DNA of 64,000 bases. Origin: Halostagnicola sp. A-GB9-2. Its GTDB lineage: Archaea; Halobacteriota; Halobacteria; Halobacteriales; Natrialbaceae. Shown here piece by piece: positions 55,890 through 64,000 of the stretch (within the stretch, counting starts at the first letter, position 1; the number at the start of each line of letters is the position of its first letter). Location: contig NZ_JASJOC010000002.1 in NCBI RefSeq assembly GCF_030068615.1, positions 1 through 64,000 of the forward strand, in the 5' to 3' direction. Under the pieces are notes generated by a model. That model was not told the DNA's origin and searched no databases. It saw nothing but the letters and a program-made list of their open reading frames with translations. The position numbers and the translations under genes are program-made.

Positions 55890-56261
55890 TCAACCCTGCG
55901 TAGGTGAGTTCGTAGCGATCGTCGGCGTCTTTCCGAAGGGACGGGCCGACGAGTTGGTCGAGGTGGTACGCAAGCCCGCTGAAGTATCGACGGACAACGC
56001 CGTGAACAACGCCGAGAAGGTCCTACCCGCGTTGCTTCCGTCGGTCCGCTCGAGCATCGTCTCGAGGATACCCATTCGGACTTCGTTGCCGAGCGACTGC
56101 AAGGCCTCGCTCGGCTCGGAGGCGGTTTCGGCTGTCGCCGTTCAGGATCCGTCGACCGTCTCGTTCGCGTCCCCCATCGAGACCGGTTCGACGGTCGTCT
56201 CCGGGCTCGATTCGAGACCGCTCCGGTGACGGGATCCGTCGGACTCGTCCTCTGTCGTCAT
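55890..56261 (-). pseudogene. Decayed winged-helix (ArsR-like) regulator
   Basis: Reading from ATG 56261, 39 acidic codons end at TGA 56142-56144. Beyond it the same frame gives SEALQSLGNEVRMGILETML and then TFSALFTALSVDTSAG, the usual wHTH block of haloarchaeal regulators. At about 55971-55978 the frame must shift by one base to continue as LAYHLDQLVGPSLRKDADDR and RYELTYAG. So there are at least one nonsense and one frameshift lesion. The tail runs in frame into glmM. A sequencing error could mimic the frameshift. Confidence 0.65.
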
Positions 56262-56404
56262 ATTCAGTATTCGCGGCGAAGAAAAATACGTCTTCGCGTC
56301 GGGAGCATCGCCTTCCGGAGTGAGTAGAGACTTCTGTGTCGATATTGCCCAGCAGAATCGGATTTGGGCGTCCTCTTTCAGGGACGACCGATCCCGGTTT
56401 TCAG

Positions 56405-57106
56405 CTATTCGGGGAACTCGTCGATGAGCACGACCGCCTCCCCCTCGACGACGGTTTCGTCGGCGTCCTCGTCGCGGACGAGCGTCTCGAGCCGATACTG
56501 GTCGTTACCAAGCGAATCGACGATTTCGACCCGCGCCGAGACGCGGTCGCCGATGCCGACGGGGCCCTGAAACTCGAGGTCCTGGGAAAGGTAGATAGTG
56601 AGTCCGGGAAGGCGCGCGAGTGCGGCGCTGATGAGTCCGGAGACGAGGGTCCCGTGGACGATTCGTTTGCCGAATCGGGTTTTGGCTGCGAAGTCGTCGT
56701 CCAGGTGGAGCCGGTTCGTATCACCGCTGATGTGAGCGAACGCTTGGACATCGTCCTCCGAGAGGGTTTTCTCAAAGGTGACGGTGTCGCCGACGCTGAT
56801 GTGGTCGGGGGTGTCCGTAGTGCGTTCGAACTCCCAGTCGAGATCGGAGTACTCGACTGACGGGATCGGCGCCGAGACGATGTCTGCCGATTGTTCGACA
56901 CCCGTGGGGCCGTTCGATCGAGGCTCGTCGGAACTGGATCGACTCGAGCCGTCCTCGTCCGAACCGTCCGTTACGATGGGAGGAACCATCGCAGATACCG
57001 CCGCTCGGTTTGCGGCGGCTGTGGTCTGGATAAAACTCCGAGTCATCGCGGACCAGGCGTCGGTCATAGCGGAAACGTCCGTTTTCCCCGAATTCTGTTG
57101 GGACAT
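56405..57106 (-). CDS. MaoC-type enoyl-CoA hydratase with N-terminal extension
   Basis: A 233-residue hot-dog-fold hydratase next to the PHA genes, so likely an (R)-specific enoyl-CoA hydratase feeding PHA synthesis. The hydratase motif is AFAHISGDTNRLHLDDDFA (catalytic Asp/His) with GKRIVHGTLVSGLISAAL. Residues 1-45 are helical and alanine-rich (DAWSAMTRSFIQTTAAANRA) and then a Ser/Asp-rich linker to residue 95. The extension resembles phasin helices and may bind granules, which is inference. Divergent from phaR; ACTTAACG near 57133 may be its TATA box. Confidence 0.82.
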   Translation of the reverse strand: MSQQNSGKTDVSAMTDAWSAMTRSFIQTTAAANRAAVSAMVPPIVTDGSDEDGSSRSSSDEPRSNGPTGVEQSADIVSAPIPSVEYSDLDWEFERTTDTPDHISVGDTVTFEKTLSEDDVQAFAHISGDTNRLHLDDDFAAKTRFGKRIVHGTLVSGLISAALARLPGLTIYLSQDLEFQGPVGIGDRVSARVEIVDSLGNDQYRLETLVRDEDADETVVEGEAVVLIDEFPE

Positions 57107-57373
57107 CTGATCGATAGCTACGCGAGTCGTCGTTAAGTCTTCTTTGGCTGAGAGGGGAACCGATTAATAACTGATAAAACGGCGTTACAGGGCATAAAAT
57201 AGCCGCTAACCGCGGATTGGGTAGAAATACCGACGTATTTCCACTCCGAATTGTGAACGTTCTACCCCATCTGAACACACTGAAATGCAATTCACTCCAT
57301 CAAATGTATCTGAATGGTACTAAATGGTAGCTGGTGGAAACGCTTATTACTGCTCGCGCCATTGGAACACGTG

Positions 57374-57694
57374 ATGACGGACGACTCCGACCAGTCACCC
57401 TGGTTTCCGCCTGCGATGTTTACGGAGCAGCTACAGGAAGCCGGTGAGCAGGTCGCCCAATCCCAGCAGGAGCTGATGAAACAGATGATGCAGTCCGGTT
57501 CGACGAATCCTCTCGAAGGGATGTCGTCGTTCGGCCCGATGAACATGGGCACGGCGACGTTCAAAGCGCGTGTCCAGAGCGGCGGCCGGGTCAGCATTCC
57601 CGGCCCGGAACGAGACGCCCTCGATATCGAGGAGGGAGACATCGTTCAGACGATCGTCGTCCCCGTCAAACGCGACCGAGAAGCGGACGAATAA
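57374..57694 (+). CDS. phaR: PHA regulator PhaR (AbrB family)
   Basis: A 106-residue protein. The C-terminal 45 residues are a SpoVT/AbrB domain (FKARVQSGGRVSIPGPERDA, then LDIEEGDIVQTIVVP). The N-terminal half is Q/M-rich and helical (EQVAQSQQELMKQMMQSG). In Haloferax mediterranei an AbrB-like PhaR next to phaP controls PHA genes and granule formation, which matches this order. ATG 57374 follows a TATA-like TTATTA about 28 bases upstream. The phaP start is 1 base after its stop. Confidence 0.85.
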   Translation: MTDDSDQSPWFPPAMFTEQLQEAGEQVAQSQQELMKQMMQSGSTNPLEGMSSFGPMNMGTATFKARVQSGGRVSIPGPERDALDIEEGDIVQTIVVPVKRDREADE

Positions 57695-57695
57695 C

Positions 57696-58181
57696 ATGAC
57701 CCAGACCCCACTCACCCAACTGTTCGACGCACAGCGCACCGCAGTGAAACAGAGCCAGACGCTTACCCACGACGCCGTCGAGGCACAGAAGCAGTCGATC
57801 GACGCTTTCGCGACCGTCGTCGACTCCTCGAGTTCGATGCTCGAGCAGAACGCCGACCTGACGAAAGGCGCGATCCACGCGTCTCTCGACGCCGTCGAAT
57901 CGTCGCTTCCCGAGGACGCCGCGAACGTCGACGAACTCCGCGAACTCGTCGACGAGGGCTTCGAGACCGCGACCGAGGCACAGGTCGAAACCCTCGAAAC
58001 GGTCGTCGAAGCGGTCGAAGAATCCGGTGAAGCCTACGACGAACTCGCCAACAGCTACACTGAGACCGTCGATAGCTCGTTTGATGCGTTCCTCGACGCT
58101 CACGAACAGGCCGAAGCCAACATCACGGCCGTCGCCGAAAACGTCGAAGACGCCGCCGAGGAGTTTGACACCTCCGCGTAG
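57696..58181 (+). CDS. phaP: Phasin PhaP
   Basis: A 161-residue granule protein, nearly all helix, with repeated acidic amphipathic segments (SSSMLEQNADLTKGAIHASL, then AQVETLETVVEAVEESGEAY). Phasins coat polyhydroxyalkanoate granules. It follows phaR by one base, the phaRP unit. ATG 57696 sits right after the PhaR stop; the frame upstream is a shadow of phaR. Confidence 0.88.
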   Translation: MTQTPLTQLFDAQRTAVKQSQTLTHDAVEAQKQSIDAFATVVDSSSSMLEQNADLTKGAIHASLDAVESSLPEDAANVDELRELVDEGFETATEAQVETLETVVEAVEESGEAYDELANSYTETVDSSFDAFLDAHEQAEANITAVAENVEDAAEEFDTSA

Positions 58182-58220
58182 CCCCGAAGCGCTTTCACGA
58201 TCCAACCCACAATTTTATTC

Positions 58221-58775
58221 ATGACAGATCCAGCATCCCAGGGACACGACTGGAACGCGGCCGCCGAACAGTGGAACGAACAGTTTCTCGAGGCGCTCGA
58301 GCAGAACATGGAAGCTCAGGCCCAGTTCGTCGAGAGCTGGTCAGAAACGGTCGGCGAAGCCGCCGAGGAAAACGAAATCTCTGAAGGTGTCGAGGGCTAC
58401 GCCCGGGCCTACGAGACGTGGATGGACGCATCCCAACAGATGGTCGATCGGATGAACGACCAACTCGAGGGCGAGGATGTCGATATCGAAGAGTTTCGCG
58501 ATATCTGGCTCAACACGGCCAACGACGCGTTCAAAGACGTGATGTCCACGACGGCGTTCGCCAAGATGACCGGCGAGACCGTCGGCGACGTCCTCGAGGC
58601 CCAACAGCAAGCCGACGAAGCGGCCGAAACGACGCTTCGAACGCTCGGGTTCGCGACCGAAAGCGACGTCGTCGAGGTCGGCGACCGACTCGTCGAACTC
58701 GAGCGACGCCAACACGCCGTCGAGAACAAGCTGGATCGGGTCCTCGAGCACCTCGAGGAACAGGACGACCAGTAA
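58221..58775 (+). CDS. phaE: PHA synthase subunit PhaE (archaeal type)
   Basis: A 184-residue acidic helical protein, the small subunit that class III and haloarchaeal PhaC needs for activity. It resembles archaeal PhaE in the [20 protein letters not shown] and [20 protein letters not shown] stretches. The C-terminal 40 residues form a coiled coil ([20 protein letters not shown]). It is 39 bases from phaP and 116 from phaC, so probably one transcript. Confidence 0.9.
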   Translation: MTDPASQGHDWNAAAEQWNEQFLEALEQNMEAQAQFVESWSETVGEAAEENEISEGVEGYARAYETWMDASQQMVDRMNDQLEGEDVDIEEFRDIWLNTANDAFKDVMSTTAFAKMTGETVGDVLEAQQQADEAAETTLRTLGFATESDVVEVGDRLVELERRQHAVENKLDRVLEHLEEQDDQ

Positions 58776-58891
58776 CTGCGGATCATCGACGCCGGTCGTC
58801 CAGACACGGACCATCCGCACACAGATCACCCACACCGAACCATCCACATCGACCGTCTACACGCAGATCACCCACACACGGACCCCACACA
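58776..58891 (+). repeat. C/A-rich phaE-phaC spacer with direct repeats
   Basis: The 116 bases before phaC are almost free of G-rich or T-rich runs. CAGATCACCCACAC occurs twice (near 58822 and 58863) and ACACGGACC twice (58804 and 58877). There is no Shine-Dalgarno sequence before ATG 58892. It would be a long, unstructured mRNA stretch, which is uncommon at a tightly packed locus. Confidence 0.6.
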
Positions 58892-60295
58892 ATGAAAAAC
58901 CCATACACACTCGCGATGGACATGCAACGGCAGGCCTGGGAAGGGGCCGCCGAACTCGCCGAGAAGAGCCGCGTCGCGCCCGAGCGGACCGAAACGCTCG
59001 AGAACGTCGAGGTCGGACAGACGCCGAGCGAGGTCGTCTACGAGGAGAACAAACTCGAGCTGTTGCACTACGAATCGAAGACGGAGGAACAACACGACGT
59101 GCCGATTCTCATCGTCTACGCCCTGATCAACAAACCCTACATCCTCGACCTACAGCCGGATCGGTCGGTCGTCCAGACCTTACTCGAGGCGGGCTACGAC
59201 GTGTACCTCATCGACTGGGGCGAGCCCTCCGCGCTGGATCGATCGCTCACGCTCGACGACTACGTCAACCGGTACATCGACAACTGCGTCGATACCGTTC
59301 GCGACCGGTCGGGCGAAGACGAGATCAACATTCTGGGCTACTGCATGGGCGGCACCAAGTCGGCCATGTACGCGTCCCTCTATCCCGAGAAAGTCAAGAA
59401 CCTCGCGCTGATGGCTTCCGGCCTCTGTTTCGCCGGCGACGGCGGCGTCCTCGAGCTGTGGGGTGCCGAGGACTACTACGACCCGGATCGGGTCACCAAC
59501 ACGTACGGAAACGTGCCTGCGGAGTTCCTCGATGTCGGCTTCGCGTTGATGGATCCCGTCGCGAACAACGTGACGAAGTACGTCCGCTTTTACGACAATA
59601 TGGACGACGAGGACTTCGTCGAAAACTTCGCGCGGATGGAGCGCTGGCTCTCGGAGGGGATCGACGTCGCTGGAGCCACCTACGAGGAGTTCATCACCGA
59701 CATCTATCAGGAGAACAAGCTGATGGCAAACGAGCTCGTTCTCGGCGGCGAACGCGTCGACCTCGAGAATATCGAAATGCCCGTCCTCCAGATCGTCGCG
59801 GAGTACGACCACCTGATTCCGCCGAACGCATCGAAGCCGTTCAACGACGCGATCGCTTCCGAGGACACCGAGATCCTCGAGTTCCCGACGGGACACATCG
59901 GTATGTCGGTCTCCTCGCGGAGCCACGACGAACTCTGGCCGCAGGTCTGTGAGTGGTTCGAGGAACGATCGGGGACCGATCTTGCGGGGGAAGCGGAACC
60001 GGATGCCGCCGAAGCGGACCCCGACGAGTCGGACGCCGCGCTCGCAGCGGACGTCGAGGGGGACGAAACCGGCGTCGGCGACGAAGGGGTCGAAATCGAA
60101 ATCGACGGAACCGGCGCCGACGGGGACCTCACCGATCTTTCCGGCGTCGGCGACGCCTACGCCCAAGACCTCCGGGAAGCCGGAATCGAGACTGTCGACG
60201 ACCTCGCCGCGGCGGACGCCGCCGATCTGGCTACGGAGACCGGAATCTCCCCGGCGCGACTCGAGGACTGGATCGACCAGGCCGCCTCGAGATAG
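58892..60295 (+). CDS. phaC: PHA synthase PhaC with C-terminal helix-hairpin-helix domain
   Basis: A 467-residue poly(3-hydroxyalkanoate) synthase. The catalytic triad is Cys151 (GYCMGG lipase-like box), Asp306 (AEYDHLIPP) and His335 (PTGHIGMS). The core ends near 362; an acidic linker (363-410) leads to a helix-hairpin-helix unit ([20 protein letters not shown], 413-432, to 462). This tail closely resembles the HhH unit of L32e in this window. Haloarchaeal class III PhaC enzymes have C-terminal extensions. The partner subunit is PhaE just upstream. Confidence 0.93.
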   Translation: MKNPYTLAMDMQRQAWEGAAELAEKSRVAPERTETLENVEVGQTPSEVVYEENKLELLHYESKTEEQHDVPILIVYALINKPYILDLQPDRSVVQTLLEAGYDVYLIDWGEPSALDRSLTLDDYVNRYIDNCVDTVRDRSGEDEINILGYCMGGTKSAMYASLYPEKVKNLALMASGLCFAGDGGVLELWGAEDYYDPDRVTNTYGNVPAEFLDVGFALMDPVANNVTKYVRFYDNMDDEDFVENFARMERWLSEGIDVAGATYEEFITDIYQENKLMANELVLGGERVDLENIEMPVLQIVAEYDHLIPPNASKPFNDAIASEDTEILEFPTGHIGMSVSSRSHDELWPQVCEWFEERSGTDLAGEAEPDAAEADPDESDAALAADVEGDETGVGDEGVEIEIDGTGADGDLTDLSGVGDAYAQDLREAGIETVDDLAAADAADLATETGISPARLEDWIDQAASR

Positions 60296-60321
60296 CTCCG
60301 GCGGGGCGAGGCTTCGAACAG

Positions 60322-60774
60322 TCAGCAATCGTCCGTCGGCTCGAATTCGACTTCCAACCTGTCGGCCGTTTCGTGTTTATCGATCTGCCTGTAGACGCAG
60401 AGAAGCTCCTCGAGTGGCAATAGCGGGACCGCCGGCTCGGCGGCGCTTTCCATCTCGATGTCGTGGAAATCGACGAGCGGCTCGTGGTGGTCGTTTCCGT
60501 GGTCGGCGAACACCACCTCGAGTTCCTCGCCGTGGATCCGGTACTCGTCGATCTGCGAGTCGCCGACATCGCGAGTCCGAACGAACTCGTCGGAACACGC
60601 GTCTCGGAGCCACTCGGCCCCTGAATCCGTGGTGAGAATATCGATATCGTTCGGATCGTCCTCGAGCCCTCTCAGAACCGAGTCGATGCTTCCGATAACG
60701 TACCACGTCACGTCGTTCGGGATATTCGTCACGAGGTTGCCGAGAACCGCTTCTTGAGAATCGGATAGTGCCAT
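60322..60774 (-). CDS. Nucleotidyltransferase-like protein
   Basis: A 150-residue protein with the nucleotidyltransferase signature VIGSIDSVLRGLEDDPNDID, where GS and the DxD pair are in register. Later residues (EELEVVFADHGND) may supply the third acidic ligand. Related proteins often act as the antitoxin or toxin of MNT-type pairs; no HEPN partner is adjacent. Substrate unknown. Confidence 0.75.
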   Translation of the reverse strand: MALSDSQEAVLGNLVTNIPNDVTWYVIGSIDSVLRGLEDDPNDIDILTTDSGAEWLRDACSDEFVRTRDVGDSQIDEYRIHGEELEVVFADHGNDHHEPLVDFHDIEMESAAEPAVPLLPLEELLCVYRQIDKHETADRLEVEFEPTDDC

Positions 60775-61023
60775 CTGTTCCCCGTCATCGGTCGCGAGTA
60801 ATGATAGTTGTCGGTTGGCGAGAGTTGTGTTGATCGGTACAAGTTATGAGGCCGAGACTGTCACGACGGTCCGAGTTGGTCGTCTCTCGATAGATTGTGT
60901 GCGGTGTTTTTATCCCGGGCTCTCACCGACAACGAAATTACGGCTCGAGACAACTGTTGTTCGCTCATCTTCCACTCTTATTATCCGTTGTCGATACCTG
61001 GCAAATTGAGAGCCCGCACGTCA

Positions 61024-61031
61024 TTATATAG
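61024..61031 (+). promoter_or_regulatory. TATA box for phaB
   Basis: TTATATAG lies about 31 bases before ATG 61059, so the phaB transcript is nearly leaderless and has its own promoter. Confidence 0.55.
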
Positions 61032-61058
61032 GGTATGAGGTTCATTGACTAGGCGTCT

Positions 61059-61802
61059 ATGTCAATGGAGGGGCGAACCTGCGTCATCACCGGGTCGGCT
61101 CGAGGCATTGGTCGAGGAATCGCTGAGCACCTCGGAGAGGAGGGTGCGAACGTCGTGGTCAACTATCGCTCGTCGGAGGGGGATGCTCACGAAGCGGTCG
61201 ATGCGATCGAAACGGCTGGCGGGTCGGCGGTCACTGCACGGGCCGATGTCGCTGACCGCGCGGATGTCGAACACATGCGCGAGGTCTGTCTCGAGGCGTT
61301 CGGCCCGGCGGACGTGCTGGTGAACAACGCTGGCATCACGGCAGACCATCAGTTCACCGAGATGACCCGAGAGGATTGGGACCGCGTGATGGACGTCAAC
61401 CTCGGCGGGATGTTCAACTGCAGTCAGGTCTTCTACGACGACCTCTGGAACGCCGAGGAGGGCCGGTTGATCAACATCTCGAGCGTCGTCGGCAAGCAAG
61501 GTAACTTCGGGCAGGCGAACTACGCCGCGGCCAAGAGCGGCATGTTCGGCTTTACCCGCACGATCGCCCTCGAGCTCGCACAGGGCGGCTCGACGGCCAA
61601 CTGCGTGGCTCCGGGCTTTACGGCGACGGATATGGTCGAGACGGTCCCCGAGCACGTTCTCGAGCGGATTATCTCGAGCGTTCCCTTGGAGCGACTCGCG
61701 GAGGTCGAAGATATCGCCGCAGTCGTGCGGTTCCTCGCGAGCGAGGATTCGTCGTACGTGACCGGAGAAGTGATCGACGTCAACGGCGGCATGGATCTCT
61801 AA
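61059..61802 (+). CDS. phaB: Acetoacetyl-CoA reductase PhaB
   Basis: A 247-residue short-chain dehydrogenase that reduces acetoacetyl-CoA to (R)-3-hydroxybutyryl-CoA for PHA. NADPH site TGSARGIG (residues 11-18), NNAG block (VLVNNAGIT), catalytic Ser in NISSVVGK and Tyr-Lys in NYAAAKSG, and the typical NGGMDL C-terminus. It is set off from phaC by the nucleotidyltransferase gene and has its own promoter. Confidence 0.9.
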   Translation: MSMEGRTCVITGSARGIGRGIAEHLGEEGANVVVNYRSSEGDAHEAVDAIETAGGSAVTARADVADRADVEHMREVCLEAFGPADVLVNNAGITADHQFTEMTREDWDRVMDVNLGGMFNCSQVFYDDLWNAEEGRLINISSVVGKQGNFGQANYAAAKSGMFGFTRTIALELAQGGSTANCVAPGFTATDMVETVPEHVLERIISSVPLERLAEVEDIAAVVRFLASEDSSYVTGEVIDVNGGMDL

Positions 61803-61836
61803 CCGATTCGGCCCGATACTCGTTCGTCTCTTTGCC

Positions 61837-62250
61837 CTACTGGACTTGTGCACTACCCGGCCCAACGCCGTAACAGAGATTCATCGACAGCGGAACGAGA
61901 ACGAGCGCCGCCGGAAACGTCAACAGTACGAGGGTGAACGGATCCGGCGGTGCGATGGTCGTGGCGAGCGCCCATGCGGCGGTCGCACCGATTCCGAACG
62001 AACCGGCCCACCGCTCGATCTTCGACGACGAATCCGTCCGCTCCGGGAGCCGCGTTCTGTACACGAGATCCGCAGGGATCGCGACCGGTAAGAGAACGAA
62101 CGTGACGAATCCCCAGAGGGATCCGCTCGCACCTCGAGCGCTGGCGTCCACCGCGACGGCGTAGCAGAGACACCAGGCTCCGGCAACGAGAAGGAGCAGG
62201 AACGCCAGCAACAGGACCCCTGGAAGATCGATTGACCCGGAAACCATCAT
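61837..62250 (-). CDS. Four-helix membrane protein
   Basis: A 137-residue protein starting MMVSGSIDLPGVLLLAFLL. Hydrophobic helices are at about residues 9-35, 42-60, 85-105 and 106-128. A conserved-looking loop PADLVYRTRLPERTD lies between helices 2 and 3. Start ATG 62250 or 62247 is chosen to begin just before helix 1. Function unknown. Confidence 0.6.
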   Translation of the reverse strand: MMVSGSIDLPGVLLLAFLLLLVAGAWCLCYAVAVDASARGASGSLWGFVTFVLLPVAIPADLVYRTRLPERTDSSSKIERWAGSFGIGATAAWALATTIAPPDPFTLVLLTFPAALVLVPLSMNLCYGVGPGSAQVQ

Positions 62251-62396
62251 ATCTAATCTGACAGGTATTCGAATAAGCACTTTCGTTCGGCTGAAAGGTG
62301 CTTGGAAGTCGTTCCGGAATTCGCTACTCGACCGCGCGTTTGCGTTATCGATTCGCCCACCGCTCCGTCGAAGCGTTTACAGCTTCGTCGATCGGT

Positions 62397-62930
62397 TTAC
62401 AACTCCCGCTTTTCCTTCTCGAGCACTTGCACGTTCTCGATGCCAGTCGCCGGATACTGGCCGTCCTCGTCCTTTTCGACGGCTTTGACCATATCCCAGA
62501 CAACGTTGAGCCCGGTCGTGACGCCCTCGAGCGCTTCCATCTCACAGCCCGTCTTCCCGGTCGTCTCGACGGCAACCTCGAGCGCCACGCGGTCGTCCTC
62601 GAGCGAAAAGCTGGTGTCGACGTTCGTGATCGGGATCTGGTGGCACATCGGGATCGTCTCCCAGGTGTGTTTAATGGCCTGAATCGCGCCGATTCGGGCG
62701 GTGGCGAGCACGTCGCCTTTGCCGATCTGGTCGTCGCGAATCGCCTCGAGGGTCGAGGGCTGGAGTCGGATTTCGCCAGCGGCGACGGCGCGGCGACTGG
62801 TGTCCGGTTTGTCGCCGACGTCGACCATCTGCACGTCGCCGTCGTCGGTGGTGTGGGTGAGTTCGTCGGCGTCGGTTTCGTCGGTATCGGCGGACCCCTC
62901 CGGAACGTTCGTCGGGTGATCGTCGCTCAT
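62397..62930 (-). CDS. moaC: Cyclic pyranopterin monophosphate synthase MoaC
   Basis: A 177-residue enzyme that makes cyclic pyranopterin monophosphate, the first molybdopterin precursor, together with MoaA. Active-site blocks: MCHQIPITNVD (KHTWETIPMCHQ), the VETTGKTGCEMEALEGVTT loop, and DMVKAVEKD. The first 35 residues are a polar extension. It follows the nnr gene by 3 bases on the same strand. Confidence 0.94.
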   Translation of the reverse strand: MSDDHPTNVPEGSADTDETDADELTHTTDDGDVQMVDVGDKPDTSRRAVAAGEIRLQPSTLEAIRDDQIGKGDVLATARIGAIQAIKHTWETIPMCHQIPITNVDTSFSLEDDRVALEVAVETTGKTGCEMEALEGVTTGLNVVWDMVKAVEKDEDGQYPATGIENVQVLEKEKREL

Positions 62931-62933
62931 TGG

Positions 62934-64000
62934 TTACTCGCCCTCGTCGGTCTCGCCCCAAAGCACTGCTGGAATATCCTCGAGCAGGTCGGAGGCGAAG
63001 AATCCCTGTCCCATCCGTTCTGCCCGTAGTTCGCCCGCTCTCCCGTTGACGTAGGCACCCGCCGTCGCGGCCTCGAGCGGCTCCGCGTGCTCGAGCAGTC
63101 CGGCGACGATGCCCGCGAGAAGGTCGCCGGTTCCGCCGACGGCCATTCCGGGTGTCCCGGCTCGACAGATTTGGGTACGTTCGCCGTCGGTCGCCACATC
63201 GTCGACGCCCTTCGCGAGAACGACGTGACCGAGGTCGGCGGCGAACTCCTCGAGTTCGTCCGCGGCGGCCTCGAGGTCGTCCGTCTCCGGTCCACCCATC
63301 CCCGCCAGTTCGCGACGGTTCGGCGTACAGACCAGCGTCGCCTCGGTCTCGAGATCCGGGACGATCTCGAGGGCGTCGGCGTCGACGACCGCCGGACCCG
63401 TGTAGGACTCGAGGAACCGGCGCGCGGCCTCGAGGGTTTCGTCGGCGGTGCCGAGTCCGGGGCCGAGGATCACCACGTCGTCGTAGCGCTCTGCAGTTTC
63501 GACGAGGCCCTCCACCTGCTCCGGAACGAGGCGGTCGCCCTCGTACGGTTGGACGATCAGATCTGCCGCGTAGGACTGGATCTCGCCGCCGACGCCCTCC
63601 GGCGCGGAGACGAACGAGAGCTCCATTCCGCTCCGGAGGGCGGCCTGTGCGGCTAACGCCGGGGCCCCGGTGTACGGACCGCCGCCGATGACGAACGCCC
63701 GTCCCGTTCGCCCGTCGGGTCGCGCGACACGGAGATCGCCCGGTCCGGCGTAGCGCTCTGCGGCCGCCGGAATGCCGATATCTGCCACGGAGACGTCGAC
63801 CGAGAGGTCCTCGAGGCCGGGTTTCTCGTCGTGGAACGTGACGACGCGGTCGGCTTCGACGCCGTTGTCGGCGTGGGCGTCGCGACCTTCGCCATTCGAA
63901 CTCGCCGCCGCGTCGGCGTCGAACCCCGAGGGAACGTCGACCACGATCACGGTCGCGTCGCTCTCGTTGATCGCCCGCGCGGCGGTCGCCTCCGGTTCTC
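62934..64000 (-). CDS. nnr: Bifunctional NAD(P)H-hydrate epimerase/dehydratase (partial at the right edge)
   Basis: The C-terminal dehydratase (NnrD, carbohydrate-kinase-like) is complete: ILGPGLGTADETLEAARRF, then TPNRRELAG and the key GGTGDLLAGIVAG motif. The upstream part visible (ATVIVVDVPSGFDADA) belongs to the NnrE epimerase, and the frame runs off the window end, so the N-terminus is missing. These enzymes repair hydrated NADH and NADPH. Its stop is 3 bases before moaC, so the two likely share a transcript. Confidence 0.93.
   Translation of the reverse strand, partial: EPEATAARAINESDATVIVVDVPSGFDADAAASSNGEGRDAHADNGVEADRVVTFHDEKPGLEDLSVDVSVADIGIPAAAERYAGPGDLRVARPDGRTGRAFVIGGGPYTGAPALAAQAALRSGMELSFVSAPEGVGGEIQSYAADLIVQPYEGDRLVPEQVEGLVETAERYDDVVILGPGLGTADETLEAARRFLESYTGPAVVDADALEIVPDLETEATLVCTPNRRELAGMGGPETDDLEAAADELEEFAADLGHVVLAKGVDDVATDGERTQICRAGTPGMAVGGTGDLLAGIVAGLLEHAEPLEAATAGAYVNGRAGELRAERMGQGFFASDLLEDIPAVLWGETDEGE

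Overview
This 64 kb window is chromosomal DNA from a halophilic archaeon. Proteins are strongly acidic, GC is high, promoters are archaeal TATA boxes often about 27 bases from a start codon (leaderless genes), an elongator tRNA-Met carries an intron, and the S10/spc ribosomal cluster has the archaeal gene order. The gene mix (polyhydroxyalkanoate locus, DacZ, AbrB-PhoU with pst genes, HMG-CoA synthase for isoprenoid lipids) fits a haloarchaeon, probably of the Natrialbaceae. That family assignment is inference.

Layout. 1-1.1 kb: right-hand end of what looks like an integrated element (partial primase-like gene and two small ORFs), abutting the 3' end of an intron-containing tRNA-Met. 1.4-8.3 kb: conserved haloarchaeal proteins, a VTT-type membrane protein, HMG-CoA synthase, and the two glycine dehydrogenase subunits. 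8.4-23.1 kb (minus strand): SPOUT methyltransferase, L3-L4-L23-L2-S19-L22-S3-L29-Rnp1-S17-L14-L24-S4e-L5-S14-S8-L6-L32e-L19e-L18-S5-L30-L15-SecY, tightly spaced and mostly overlapping. 23.4-23.8 kb: tRNA-Gly(GCC) followed by repeated copies of its own 3' end. 23.8-32.1 kb: HTTM membrane protein, CinA-type protein, two acetyltransferases, an HExxH membrane protein, gcvT-gcvH, a DapA-family aldolase and a NYN protein. 32.2-37.3 kb: pstSCA-pstB divergent from an AbrB-PhoU regulator. 37.5-42.3 kb: small membrane protein, S8e, malic enzyme, CoaD, a one-repeat TFB-like protein. 42.3-46.7 kb: tRNA-Leu(UAG) with the same kind of 3'-end array, then a lower-GC pair: a DNA methyltransferase and a large probable restriction protein. 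46.8-56.3 kb: housekeeping and salvage genes, DacZ plus an MscS-like channel, GlmM-like mutase, and a broken winged-helix gene. 56.4-61.8 kb: polyhydroxyalkanoate locus (MaoC hydratase, PhaR, PhaP, PhaE, PhaC, PhaB). 61.8-64 kb: membrane protein, MoaC, partial NAD(P)HX repair enzyme.

The most unusual signal is the pair of tRNA-tail arrays. Two unrelated tRNA genes, Gly and Leu, are each followed by two further copies of the last 20-23 bases of that same tRNA, about 107 and 142 bases apart. Each spacer holds a hairpin starting at or near the tRNA end and an inverted T-arm-like box; a second hairpin is clear in three of the four. No coding sequence explains them.

Functional links: the PHA genes form a synthesis, granule and regulation module; gcvPA-gcvPB and gcvT-gcvH give the glycine cleavage system in two places; pst and PhoU form a phosphate module with a shared candidate operator; DacZ and the MscS-like channel suggest c-di-AMP and osmotic control.
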